Positions 21,403 to 29,665 of a stretch of 36,201 bases of DNA are shown here, in pieces (position 1 is the stretch's first letter; the number at the start of each line of letters is the position of its first letter). Position numbers and translations under genes: made by a program. The stretch covers positions 1 to 36,201 of the forward strand of contig NZ_JAMNXL010000014.1 of assembly GCF_023653175.1 (NCBI RefSeq), given 5' to 3'. The DNA is from Erythrobacter sp. (GTDB lineage Bacteria; Pseudomonadota; Alphaproteobacteria; Sphingomonadales; Sphingomonadaceae). Under the pieces are notes generated by a model. The model did not search any database. It saw only the letters and a list, made by a program, of their open reading frames with translations, and was not told the DNA's origin.

Positions 21403-21424
21403 CCCCTCCCGCTTGCGGGAGGGG
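21403..21424 (-). repeat. Perfect palindrome at host side of phage junction, likely herA-like gene hairpin
   Basis: CCCCTCCCGC (21403-21412) and GCGGGAGGGG (21415-21424) pair perfectly over 10 bp with a two-base loop. It is followed on the plus strand by GTCGGGGGTGGG-type sequence, a combination I recognise as a dispersed element in sphingomonad-like genomes. It lies 17 bases past the herA-like stop and could end that transcript, though no T-tract follows. Its left edge coincides with the predicted phage terminus. Confidence 0.6.
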
Positions 21425-21440
21425 TCGGGGGTGGGAATAC

Positions 21441-23138
21441 TTAACCCTGACTCCGCCAGCGCATCACCACGCGCTCGACCAGTTCCTCTTCCCCGCCGTC
21501 CTTGTTCCACAATTCCACGAAGCTCGGGTCTTCCGAGGCCGGGCGCTTGTGTTCCTCGAGGCTGTCGAAGGTCACGCGGATCGGGATCGCGACACCCTCG
21601 CCGCAGATGATGCATTCGCGGTTGCGCAGCGCGGGAATCGAATCGAGGAAGCCGCGCGCGCCTTCGGGCATCGCGGCCTTGACGAAGGCCTGGTCGCGGT
21701 CGTTGTTGAGGCGCATCGAGATGATCGTGCCGCACTGCGAGAGCACGCCTTCGGCCAGGTCTGAGGGGCGCTGGGTGATCAGCCCGAGGCTGATCCCGTA
21801 TTTGCGACCTTCCTTGGCGATGCGGCTGAGGATCTTGCCCACCGACGACCCGTCGGCGTTCTTCTCGTTGGGGACATAACGGTGCGCTTCCTCGCACACC
21901 AGCAGCACGGGGCGAGTCTTCTCGTCGCGGCCCCAGATCGCGAAGTCGAACACCAGGCGGCTGAGCACCGCGACCACGGTCGAGGTGATATCGGACGGCA
22001 CGCCCGAAACGTCGATGATCGAGATCGGCTTGCCACCGCCGGGCATGCGGAAGATCTTGCTGATGAATTCGACCATCGTGTCGCCCACCAGCATGCCGGA
22101 GAACATGAACTGGTAGCGCGGATCAGCCTTGATCTCGTCGAGCTTCTGCTTGATGCGCATGTAGGGCGCCGAGGACGTGGCCTTGTCGAGGCGGCCCATC
22201 TCGTCCTGCAGGATGTTGCTGAAATCGCTGAGCAGATAGGGGATCGGCGAATCCACCGTGATCTTGCCCATCACCTGCGCCAGCCGGTTCTTGGTGCGCG
22301 CGGCGAGCAGCACCTTGGCGAGAATGTCGCTGTCGGTCTGCCGGTCGTTGCCGCTCGAAGAGAGCAGCACCTCGCAGTGCTCCTCGAAGTTCATCAGCCA
22401 ATAGGGCATCTGCAGGTTCGAGACGTCGAGGATCTGCCCCGTGGTGCGGAACGCGGCGGAATATTCGCCGTGCGGGTCGATCATCACGATGTGACCCTTG
22501 GGCGCCGCCTCGCAGATGCGGTGGAGGATCAGCGCCGCGCTGGTCGACTTGCCGGTGCCGGTCGAGCCGAGGAGCGCGAAGTGCTTGCCGAGCATCGCGT
22601 CGATATAGAGCCCGGCGCGGATGTCCTTGGTCGGGAACACCTTGCCGATGGTGATGCTGGCGCGGCCATCGCTGGCGTAGATCTGCTCAAGGTCGCGGGT
22701 GGTGGCGGGATAGATCATCGCGCCCGGGATCGGGTAGCGGGTGACGCCGCGCTTGAAGCCGTGGATGCGGCCTGTCAGCTTCTCTTCCGAGCCTTCGCCG
22801 AGGAAGTCTATATGGGCGATGATTCCGCCCTCGGTGCGGCGGTCCTTGCGCTGGTCGCGCACCGAACCCAGGAGCCAGGCATCGCCGACGCGGATCTTGA
22901 TCTGGCTGCCGACCTGCCCGGCCATCGCGATCGAGGGATCAGCATCGTCCATGCATTCGGTGATGCGCTGCAGGTCGAGCGCGATCTGCGAGCCCGAGCC
23001 CGAGATTTCCAGCACCACACCGATCGGCAGGCGCGCATTATCCAGGCCGCTGCGCGCGCGCGCGGCGGCGAACTCCTCGGTGCCGGCCGGGTTGGGGCCG
23101 GTTAAGCGTTCGAAATCCTGCGTGGCGTGATCCGTCAT
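21441..23138 (-). CDS. HerA-like ATPase (DUF87/FtsK-like)
   Basis: A 565-aa host protein of the HerA/DUF87 hexameric ATPase family. The N-terminal HAS-barrel-like beta domain (about 35-130) includes PIGVVLEISGSG and the positions around SIAMAGQVGSQIKI. Walker A is GSTGTGKST (191-199); later come HIVMIDPHGEYS, the Walker B-like PVLLVCEEAHRYVP and GLITQRPSDL (sensor/arginine region). Archaeal HerA pumps DNA together with NurA nuclease; bacterial homologues are less well defined, and no NurA or Sir2 partner is beside it here. It is the first host gene beyond the phage end and reads towards the prophage. Confidence 0.88.
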   Translation of the reverse strand: MTDHATQDFERLTGPNPAGTEEFAAARARSGLDNARLPIGVVLEISGSGSQIALDLQRITECMDDADPSIAMAGQVGSQIKIRVGDAWLLGSVRDQRKDRRTEGGIIAHIDFLGEGSEEKLTGRIHGFKRGVTRYPIPGAMIYPATTRDLEQIYASDGRASITIGKVFPTKDIRAGLYIDAMLGKHFALLGSTGTGKSTSAALILHRICEAAPKGHIVMIDPHGEYSAAFRTTGQILDVSNLQMPYWLMNFEEHCEVLLSSSGNDRQTDSDILAKVLLAARTKNRLAQVMGKITVDSPIPYLLSDFSNILQDEMGRLDKATSSAPYMRIKQKLDEIKADPRYQFMFSGMLVGDTMVEFISKIFRMPGGGKPISIIDVSGVPSDITSTVVAVLSRLVFDFAIWGRDEKTRPVLLVCEEAHRYVPNEKNADGSSVGKILSRIAKEGRKYGISLGLITQRPSDLAEGVLSQCGTIISMRLNNDRDQAFVKAAMPEGARGFLDSIPALRNRECIICGEGVAIPIRVTFDSLEEHKRPASEDPSFVELWNKDGGEEELVERVVMRWRSQG

Positions 23139-23245
23139 CGGCGCCTTTTCCCTCGCGCGACATGCAATTTCCCGGCAGCAATAGGGGCTTCGGAGTTAAG
23201 ATCGGGTCAACATTGCGCTTTGACCGCGCGCTGGCGGGGCCTGCG

Positions 23246-24010
23246 TCAGGTGCGGGCGAACAGCCGTCCGGCGAGCCAGCCCATCCCGAGCGACAGCGCG
23301 ATCGCGCCCATTCCGTAGACGAACGACCAGCGCTGCGCGGCGGTGACCACCTGCCCTTCGAGCCCCGCCTTGACCACCTCGATCCGCGCGGTCGCGCTCG
23401 CCACCACCCGCCCGCGGCTGATGGCGAAGGTCTCGGCGGTGTAGGAACCGGTGGTGACGGTCGAGGGCAGGTCGATGCGCGCCTGGTAGAGCACCTTTTC
23501 GGCAATGCTTACCCCGCCGGGGTTCTCCTGGAACAGCCCCTGCCGGCGGCGCAGCTCGACCAGGCCATTGGCATAGCGCGCCTGTTCCTCGGGGTCGATC
23601 TGGCCTGAGGGGGAAAGCTGGATGAAGTCCGTGCCAAGCTCGTAGATCGCGGCGGTGCGTTCATCGACGATTGTGTCGATCGGGCGCGAGGAGGCAACCG
23701 CGAAGAAGGACGGGACCGAGCGGAAATCGCTCGACCCGGCATTGGCCCATATGCCGAGGATGCGCTCCTTCTCGCGGATGCGCACCGGCGCGGTGGGGCC
23801 CTTGAGCACGACGACGATGTCGTAATCGCCCGCGCGCCCGCCGCTCTGCGGATCGACCACCGCGCCGTAGAGCAGCAGCCGCGCGCCGGTGAAGCCCTGA
23901 CGCACCTCGATCAGCGATTGGCTGACCGCAGGCACCAGCACGGGCTCGCGCTGGGCGGTCAGCGCGCCCCAGGCGGCGGCCAGCAGGACAAGCCGCGCCG
24001 CCAGTCTCAT
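23246..24010 (-). CDS. TIGR02186 family envelope protein
   Basis: A 254-aa protein with a signal peptide (about 1-20, MRLAARLVLLAAAWGALTAQ) and a C-terminal membrane segment (WSFVYGMGAIALSLGMGWLA). The periplasmic part carries the segment GARLLLYGAVVDPQSG and RIREKERILGIWANAG. It fits TIGR02186, a family of unknown function almost always beside a TauE/SafE permease in alphaproteobacteria, as here (10-base gap). The pair probably forms an export or uptake unit for a small anion. The frame is open to 24061, but the ATG at 24010 gives the signal peptide and avoids overlap. Confidence 0.88.
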   Translation of the reverse strand: MRLAARLVLLAAAWGALTAQREPVLVPAVSQSLIEVRQGFTGARLLLYGAVVDPQSGGRAGDYDIVVVLKGPTAPVRIREKERILGIWANAGSSDFRSVPSFFAVASSRPIDTIVDERTAAIYELGTDFIQLSPSGQIDPEEQARYANGLVELRRRQGLFQENPGGVSIAEKVLYQARIDLPSTVTTGSYTAETFAISRGRVVASATARIEVVKAGLEGQVVTAAQRWSFVYGMGAIALSLGMGWLAGRLFART

Positions 24011-24020
24011 GGGGAAGCCC

Positions 24021-24935
24021 TCAAAGCGGCACCACGGTGTAGATCTCGTCGGGCTGGACACCGAGGCCGTAGAGCATCCGCAAGGCGATCAGCAGCACCA
24101 GCGAGGCAAGCGCGAGGCGCAGCAGCTCGGGGCGGGCCTTCAGCGCGATCTGCGTCCCGAACTGCGCGCCCAGCACCGATCCGAGCAGCAGCAGCGCGGC
24201 CAGCACAAGGTCGACCGCCTTGGTGGTAAGCGCGTGGGTCATGGTGGTGACCATCGTCACGAACAGGATCTGGAACAGCGAGGTGCCGACCACCACATTG
24301 CCGCTCATGCCGAGGATGTAGAGCATCGCCGGCACCAGCAGGAAGCCGCCGCCCACGCCCATCAGCATGGTCAGGATGCCGACCAGCATACCGAGGATCA
24401 GCGGCGCGAGGGGCGAGATGTAGAGGCCCGAGGCGTAGAACCTCCAGCGGTAGGGCAGGCTGGCGACCAGCGGGTGGTGGCGGCGCTTGCGCACCTGCGG
24501 GCCGGTGCCGAACATCCCGGGGCGCAGCGCGCTCACCGCCTCGCGCATCATCAGCGCGCCGATCGAGCCGAGCATCAGGACATAGAGGATGTTGATCACG
24601 ACGTCGATCTGGCCGAGCGCCTGCAATGCGCTGAACAGCACCGCGCCGATCAGTGCGCCGATCATGCCGCCCACCACCAGCACGCCGCCCATGCGGTAGT
24701 CGACCCCCTTGCGGCGCGAATGGGCGAGCACGCCCGACACGCTCGCGCCGGTCACCTGCGTGGCGGCCGACGCGGCGGCGACCGTCGGCGGAATGCCGTA
24801 GAAGATCAGCAGCGGCGTGGTCAGGAACCCGCCGCCGACCCCGAACAGGCCCGACAAGATGCCCGTCAACCCGCCCAGCAGGACAATGAACAGCCCGTTG
24901 ACCGAGAGATTCGCGATGGGCAAGTATACGTCCAT
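24021..24935 (-). CDS. TauE/SafE family sulfite/anion permease
   Basis: A 304-aa polytopic membrane protein with the TSUP duplicated layout: LTGILSGLFGVGGGFLTTPL near residues 23-42 and the matching second half ILTMLMGVGGGFLLVPAML. The GVGGGFL motif in both halves is diagnostic. About eight membrane segments. TSUP members move sulfite, sulfonates or related organic anions across the inner membrane; the substrate cannot be read from sequence. It lies upstream of the TIGR02186 gene in one transcription unit. Confidence 0.93.
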   Translation of the reverse strand: MDVYLPIANLSVNGLFIVLLGGLTGILSGLFGVGGGFLTTPLLIFYGIPPTVAAASAATQVTGASVSGVLAHSRRKGVDYRMGGVLVVGGMIGALIGAVLFSALQALGQIDVVINILYVLMLGSIGALMMREAVSALRPGMFGTGPQVRKRRHHPLVASLPYRWRFYASGLYISPLAPLILGMLVGILTMLMGVGGGFLLVPAMLYILGMSGNVVVGTSLFQILFVTMVTTMTHALTTKAVDLVLAALLLLGSVLGAQFGTQIALKARPELLRLALASLVLLIALRMLYGLGVQPDEIYTVVPL

Positions 24936-25025
24936 GCGCGCGAGGCTAGCCGAGGCAGCGGGGGGTTGGAAGGCGTGGGGTGCGCGTATACTCGGTGTTT
25001 TTGCGCGATTGCCCGCAATGCGGCG

Positions 25026-25244
25026 TCAGTTCGCGCTGGCATCGTCCTTCAGCCCTGCCTTGTGGAGCGCCGCCGCGGCCCGGAAACGGATGCGGGCGCA
25101 GCGATCAAGCAGTTCCTCGCTGGCGCCCTCGGGGCAATCGCAGCGGCGAGACAGCCATGCAAGATCGGAGGGGTCGAGCCACAGAGCGACGCGCCCCTGC
25201 GCACGCTCGGCTTCGGGATCGGTGGGTTGGACAGGTCTTGCCAT
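25026..25244 (-). CDS. 72-aa conserved short protein
   Basis: The ATG at 25244 starts a 72-aa acidic-basic helical protein with RVALWLDPSDLAWLSRRCDC and CARIRFRAAAALHKAG. It resembles short conserved proteins I know from sphingomonad genomes, without assigned function. The longer frame to 25940 is an Arg-rich shadow of the gene upstream. It follows the outer-membrane-like protein gene after a 32-base gap and may share its transcript. Confidence 0.78.
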   Translation of the reverse strand: MARPVQPTDPEAERAQGRVALWLDPSDLAWLSRRCDCPEGASEELLDRCARIRFRAAAALHKAGLKDDASAN

Positions 25245-25276
25245 GGTGCATGGCCTAGCGCCGAACGCCTTCGGGA

Positions 25277-26500
25277 TCAAAACCCCGCCGACACCGTCAC
25301 CGCCACGCCCGATCCCGGCGCGGCGTCGCCCGCCACCCGCAGGCGCCAGTCGACCGCGATGCGCGCCGGCACCTTGCCGATGCGCGTGTCGAGCCGCAGC
25401 GTCGGGCCGATATCGGCGCGCTGCGCATCCTTCTGCGCGCCGCCCCATGCCCCCGCACCGAGGCTGAGGCGCAGCCGCTCGTCGGTGAGGCGGGCAATCA
25501 GCGGGACGCTGCGGGTCACGCTCGCCTGGGCATCGGCGAAGGGCGTCGCGCCTGGCCCGCCGACCCAGCCGCCTTGCACATAGACCTCGCCCTGCGCGCC
25601 GAAGGGCAGGCGCAGCGGGGGGACTTCGGTGACGGCATAGGCGGCCGGGCGGAAGGTGTTGAAGAAGGCCGCGTCGGTGTAGCGCACCTCGCCCGCCACC
25701 CGCACTGGCAGGCGCGCGAAGAGGCGCAGCGAGGCGCCCAGGGCAGCCTCGTTCTCGCCGCGCGTTACCAGCGCGCGGTAGGCGCGGGCGTAGAGCCGCG
25801 GGTCGTGGCCGCTCGACGGGGCGAGGCGGTATTGCAGCACCGCGCCCGCCTGGCTCGCCCCGTAGACCGGCACTCGCCCCTGGCTGACCGGCGCGGCGGA
25901 GGAACCCTGCCGCCAGAACACCCAAGCATCGAGCGACCACCGCCCGGGAGGGGCCGCGACCGGCAGGGGCAGCCCCGGGGGCAGGAAGGGCGCAGACGGC
26001 GCCGCAGGGTCGCTGCCATCACCAGCGGCGCCGGGAGCGGCTACGGCGGCATCCCCGGCGACCAACCGCCACTGCGGGCTGCCCTCGAAAGCGGGCAGTC
26101 GGGCGGCCTCGGCGCGGAACGCTGGAGCAGGCGCGCGAGCGCGCGCGAGGGGGGCGATCTGGCCCCAGCCCTCGCCCGCCCGCGCGCCCGGGTCAGGTTC
26201 CCCGAGCCCCTGCAATTGCTGCCAAAGCAGCGCCCTTGCCCGCGCCAGATCGATCGGCGCCGCGCCCCAGTCGACAGCGGCGAGGCGATAGGGCGGGACG
26301 GGATCGCGGACGGGCACGGGCACGGGCACGGGGGACACGAGCGCAGCCGCGGCCGGTTCAAGCGCGAGGGGATCGTGCCACCACATCGCCCGGGCGCCGC
26401 ACCATCCGCCGATCAGCAGCACGAGCATCACCAGCGGGCCGCCCCGCATCCGGGTTCGGGCCCGAACGCCTGTCTGGGCGCGGCGGGCCGGGGCGGTCAT
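25277..26500 (-). CDS. Outer-membrane-like beta-rich protein paired with NfrB-like glycosyltransferase
   Basis: A 407-aa protein with one N-terminal hydrophobic anchor (about 22-38, GGPLVMLVLLIGGWCGA), a repeated PVPVPVPV stretch, a Pro/Ala-rich linker to about 165, and a C-terminal half of alternating beta strands (AGAVLQYRLAPSS, AYRALVTRGENEAALGAS, VRVAGEVRYTDAAFFNTFR). It ends in Gly-Phe (VTVSAGF), typical of outer-membrane barrels. The architecture resembles the C-terminal barrel of NfrA, the outer-membrane partner of NfrB, without the TPR part. Start ATG overlaps the glycosyltransferase stop (ATGA), so both are made together and likely export a surface polysaccharide. Assignment to NfrA is inference. 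Confidence 0.75.
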   Translation of the reverse strand: MTAPARRAQTGVRARTRMRGGPLVMLVLLIGGWCGARAMWWHDPLALEPAAAALVSPVPVPVPVRDPVPPYRLAAVDWGAAPIDLARARALLWQQLQGLGEPDPGARAGEGWGQIAPLARARAPAPAFRAEAARLPAFEGSPQWRLVAGDAAVAAPGAAGDGSDPAAPSAPFLPPGLPLPVAAPPGRWSLDAWVFWRQGSSAAPVSQGRVPVYGASQAGAVLQYRLAPSSGHDPRLYARAYRALVTRGENEAALGASLRLFARLPVRVAGEVRYTDAAFFNTFRPAAYAVTEVPPLRLPFGAQGEVYVQGGWVGGPGATPFADAQASVTRSVPLIARLTDERLRLSLGAGAWGGAQKDAQRADIGPTLRLDTRIGKVPARIAVDWRLRVAGDAAPGSGVAVTVSAGF

Positions 26501-27930
26501 GGTCTGGCCGGACCGAGTTTGCCGGCGTTGGTCGGATGCGCGTCGTGATCGGTCTTGTCCCATGCCGCTGCCGTCCCGCGCAAGGTGCGGGCATAGGCAA
26601 ACACCGCGCGCCTGCCAGCGATGATCGCAATGACATTGGCCAGCGGCAGGCGCAGCACCGCCCACACGCCTTCGGCCACACCATATTCGCGCGCGGTGAA
26701 GGCAAAGCGCATCGCGATCCGCCACGCGAAAGCCGCGCCATTGGCGGCGAGCACCGCGACCAGCAGAGGGGTGAGCGGCGGCGGCTCGGCAAAGCCGAAA
26801 GCGATCATCAGGCCCATCAGCGCCGTAAGCAGCACCAGCGCATAACCGACCAGCAGCACCAGCGCGGTGAGCGGCCCGCGGCGGTCGCGGAAACGCATCC
26901 AGTATTCGCTCACGCCCCCCGCCCAGCCGACGCGGTCCCAGCCCTGGAGCGCGATCCCCAGCACCCAGCGTGCCTTCTGGCGCACCACGGTGTCGAAGCG
27001 GTGCGGGAAGAAGGCGCGGGTGGCGATCAGGCTTCCGTCGTTGTCGCGCGCGCGCACGAAGCGGCAGCGGCCGCCCTCGGCAGCGATGGCGAGGCCGAGC
27101 TCGTAATCCTCGGTCAGCGAGTCGCTGGCGAAAGGCAGGGCCGCTCCGGTCTCGCCGCCCTGACGCGCCACCAGCCAGTCGAGCGCGCGGCGCGAGGCGG
27201 CGCAGCCCACCCCCGCCCCCGGCAGGCCCGCGCCCAGCGCGTCGCGCACCACCAGCGCCTTGCCATGGGCCTCGGCGAATTCCTCGCAGTAATGCGCGCC
27301 GATGTGCCGCGCGAGCCAGCCGCGGTGGTGCGGCACCAGCGGCTCGACCGGCAGCTGCACGAAGTCCGCGCCCCCCGCGATGGTCTCGTCGAGCAGGCCC
27401 AGCGCGCCGGCATCGACCATGTCCTCGGCATCGTGGAACACCAGCATGGCAAAGCGTTGCTGGGTGCGTTCCTCGTCGAGGGTGAGCGCGGCGAACAGGC
27501 GGTTCAGGCAGTCGGCCTTGGTGGTCGGCCCCTCGCGACCGTGGATCACCAGCCGGAAACGCGGATCGCCGTGCGCGGCGGCGATCGCGGCGCCGATGGT
27601 GGCCGGATCGTTGCGATAGCAGCCGACATAGAGGCGCAAGGTGTCCTGCGGCCAGGTCTCGAGCAGGTGGCGGATGGTCTGGCCGATCACCGCCGCTTCG
27701 TGCCAGGCGGGGATCAGCACCGCAGCGGGCCCGGCGAGGTCGCGATGCGCGAGGCTCGCCCGGCTGCGGCGCGGTGTCACCGCCCGCCCCCGGGCTCTGA
27801 GCCACAGCCAAGCCGCATCGACCGCAAGATCGTCCAGCGCACCGACCAGGAAGAATACCCCGGCGAACAACAGTAATTCATGCTGCAACAGGGCGAGCCA
27901 CTGCCACAGAACAGGCTCTCCAATGGACAA
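26497..27930 (-). CDS. NfrB-like inner-membrane family 2 glycosyltransferase
   Basis: A 477-aa processive-type glycosyltransferase: an N-terminal membrane segment (LLLFAGVFFLVGAL), a GT-A domain with VLIPAWHEAAVIG, the DxD-like LVFHDAEDMV, acceptor-site LTEDYELG and the QxxRW-type RQKARWVLG, then C-terminal membrane segments (VLLVGYALVLLTALMGLMIA and later). This order matches NfrB, first known for phage N4 adsorption and now linked to secreted polysaccharide. Enterobacterial NfrB has an extra C-terminal c-di-GMP-binding MshEN domain; this protein ends before it. The TTG at 27930 is chosen because AAGGGGG lies 5 bases upstream; another TTG is at 27948. Confidence 0.84.
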   Translation of the reverse strand: MSIGEPVLWQWLALLQHELLLFAGVFFLVGALDDLAVDAAWLWLRARGRAVTPRRSRASLAHRDLAGPAAVLIPAWHEAAVIGQTIRHLLETWPQDTLRLYVGCYRNDPATIGAAIAAAHGDPRFRLVIHGREGPTTKADCLNRLFAALTLDEERTQQRFAMLVFHDAEDMVDAGALGLLDETIAGGADFVQLPVEPLVPHHRGWLARHIGAHYCEEFAEAHGKALVVRDALGAGLPGAGVGCAASRRALDWLVARQGGETGAALPFASDSLTEDYELGLAIAAEGGRCRFVRARDNDGSLIATRAFFPHRFDTVVRQKARWVLGIALQGWDRVGWAGGVSEYWMRFRDRRGPLTALVLLVGYALVLLTALMGLMIAFGFAEPPPLTPLLVAVLAANGAAFAWRIAMRFAFTAREYGVAEGVWAVLRLPLANVIAIIAGRRAVFAYARTLRGTAAAWDKTDHDAHPTNAGKLGPARP

Positions 27931-27958
27931 GGCGACCCCCTTCCCCAATCAAGGTGTT

Positions 27959-27987
27959 AACTTACCTTGACAGGGGGTCTTTTGCAA
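27959..27987 (-). promoter_or_regulatory. Possible sigma70-like promoter for the glycosyltransferase operon
   Basis: On the minus strand TTGCAA (27982-27987) is followed after exactly 17 bases by TAAGTT (27959-27964), 30 bases upstream of the chosen TTG start. The -35 is acceptable and the -10 weak. The surrounding 27950-28030 stretch is AT-rich against the GC-rich background, as promoter regions often are. Confidence 0.35.
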
Positions 27988-28050
27988 CAGCATCAAGCAA
28001 TTTTATTGGTTTAAATCGCCTAAAATCTGGGACTTGTATAAAGTCGACAC

Positions 28051-28488
28051 TTACCAGCTGCCGGCATTCGGCATGCTGACCCACGGCTCGGCCGGTTCGA
28101 GATGGCCTTCCTGCAGCAGCTCCACAGAGATGCCGTCGGGCGATTTGACGAAGGCCATGTGCCCGTCGCGCGGAGGGCGGTGGATGATGTGGCCGGCATC
28201 GGCCAGCGCCGCGCAGGTCGCGTAGATGTTCTCGACTCGGTAGGCGAGGTGACCGAAATTGCGCCCGCCCGTGTAGTCCTCGGCCGGGCTGCCGTCCTCG
28301 GGCGGCCAGTTGTAGGTCAGCTCGACCTCGGCCACACCCGCCTGCCCGGGCGCGGCGAGGAAGATAAGCGTGAACCGCCCCGCCTCGCTGTCGAAGCGGC
28401 GCACCTCCTCGAGCCCGATCAGCTTGAAGAAGGCGACCGTCGCCTCCGGATCCGCGACGCGAATCATCGAGTGAAGATACTTGACCAT
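28051..28488 (-). CDS. gloA: Glyoxalase I (lactoylglutathione lyase), VOC family
   Basis: A 145-aa VOC-fold enzyme. It isomerises the methylglyoxal-glutathione adduct to S-lactoylglutathione. The four metal ligands of GloA-type enzymes are visible in order: His in YLHSMIRV, Glu in EVELTYNW, His in GHLAYRV and Glu in SVELLQ. Other family segments are FFKLIGLEEVRR and FVKSPDGI. The ATG at 28488 follows AAAGGTGAG; an in-frame TTG five codons earlier is less likely. It stands alone between the glycosyltransferase operon and a repeat element. Confidence 0.9.
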   Translation of the reverse strand: MVKYLHSMIRVADPEATVAFFKLIGLEEVRRFDSEAGRFTLIFLAAPGQAGVAEVELTYNWPPEDGSPAEDYTGGRNFGHLAYRVENIYATCAALADAGHIIHRPPRDGHMAFVKSPDGISVELLQEGHLEPAEPWVSMPNAGSW

Positions 28489-28507
28489 GAACTCACCTTT
28501 CAAAGTC

Positions 28508-28616
28508 GCGGGACGATCGGTCGCGCAGCGGCCGCAAGGCCGAACGGCCGCCCGCAGCGGGCGCAGCTTGCTGCGCGTCTAGCGAGGAACGCACGCCGGA
28601 TGGCGTGCGGAAAACA
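28508..28616. repeat. Multi-hairpin dispersed repeat, copy 3
   Basis: Copy in the minus orientation (with copy 2). Hairpins on the plus strand: GGCC-GAAC-GGCC (28538-28549), GCGCAGC-TT-GCTGCGC (28561-28576) and CGCACGCC-GGAT-GGCGTGCG (28590-28609), all perfect. The core GGCCGCAAGGCCGAACGG is the same as in copy 2 near 33749-33766. It lies between gloA and the SIMPL gene, which are divergent. Confidence 0.75.
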
Positions 28617-28736
28617 AGAACACGCGGCGGCGTAGATCGATGTTGAGAAAGACGCATCCTCCTCGCACCCATTCAAACTCCATTCATCGACGATGATGCA
28701 CAACTCATCGCATCAACTCTTATGGGGGAACATGCG

Positions 28737-29489
28737 ATGAGCGGCGACGAAGTGCAACCGGCAAACACGACCAGAGGCCCCCTCGCCGAGCCCGCCAGCT
28801 TGCGCTGGTTCGGCACTGCGGCAATCCTCGCAGTCGGCATGATCGCGGGCGGCTATCTGCTCGGCGACGGGCTGCTGCGCGCCAAGGATGCCGAGCGCGC
28901 GGTCACCGTGCGCGGCCTTGCCGAGCGCGATGTCACCGCCGACCTTGCGACCTGGACGATCTCCTACTCCGCCTCCTCGACCAGCCTTGCCGAGGCGCAG
29001 GACAAGGTGCGGCGCGACACGCAGGGCATCGAGGCCTTCTTCAAGGAGCTCGGCTTTCCCGCCGCGGCGCTCCAGCCGACCGGCGCCAATGTGACCAGCT
29101 TCACCAACGAAGGCGTGACCACCTACACCGTGCGCCAGCGCCTCGCGCTGCGCACCACCGACATCAAGCGCGCCCAGAAGGCGGTGGCGCGCCAGTTCGA
29201 CCTGGTGGCGCGCGGGGTGTTCCTCGAGGAGGGCTCGGGGATGGCCTACACCTTCACCAAACTGAATGACATCAAGCCCGAGATGGTTGCCGCCGCCACC
29301 AAGGACGCGCGCGCGGCGGCACAGCAATTCGCCAAGGATTCCAATTCGGGCGTCGGCAAGATCCGCGACGCGACCCAAGGTTATTTCGAGGTCACCGCGC
29401 GCGACGGCGATACCGGCGGGTGGGGCTCGGCAGACAGCCCGTACAAGAAGGTGCGGGTGGTGACGACGGTCAGTTTCACGCTCGATTAG
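28737..29489 (+). CDS. SIMPL domain (DUF541) envelope protein
   Basis: A 250-aa protein with an N-terminal membrane anchor (about 27-45, TAAILAVGMIAGGYLLGDG) and a periplasmic SIMPL/DUF541 domain: AVTVRGLAERDVTADLATW, SLAEAQDKVRRDTQ, and VRVVTTVSFTL at the end. Family members are widespread outer-envelope proteins of unclear function. The ATG at 28737 is preceded by GGGGGAA with a 7-base spacer; the ATG at 28722 would place that site inside the gene. Confidence 0.88.
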   Translation: MSGDEVQPANTTRGPLAEPASLRWFGTAAILAVGMIAGGYLLGDGLLRAKDAERAVTVRGLAERDVTADLATWTISYSASSTSLAEAQDKVRRDTQGIEAFFKELGFPAAALQPTGANVTSFTNEGVTTYTVRQRLALRTTDIKRAQKAVARQFDLVARGVFLEEGSGMAYTFTKLNDIKPEMVAAATKDARAAAQQFAKDSNSGVGKIRDATQGYFEVTARDGDTGGWGSADSPYKKVRVVTTVSFTLD

Positions 29490-29665
29490 GGCAAGGCCGG
29501 CTGCCACTCGCCGACAATTTGGCACTTTCCGTCGCGCACCGCGGAGGGTCGGTTGCGCCGCCACGTTGAGCAGGTTATCGCGCCCCCCCAACATAAGGGG
29601 CGCGGCAAATTTGCCCGACCTCGAGGCTTTGGCCGGGTCGCACCGATCGGAACACCACACGGGCC

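Noticed and set aside
26311-26336. GGGCAC tandem hexamers coding for a Pro-Val run
   Set aside because: Only about three units; too short to support a phase-variation claim.
25277-27811. 844-aa minus-strand frame covering the barrel-like gene and most of the glycosyltransferase gene
   Set aside because: Its N-terminal half is an Arg/Pro-rich shadow of the glycosyltransferase; the real gene starts at 26500 with an ATGA overlap.
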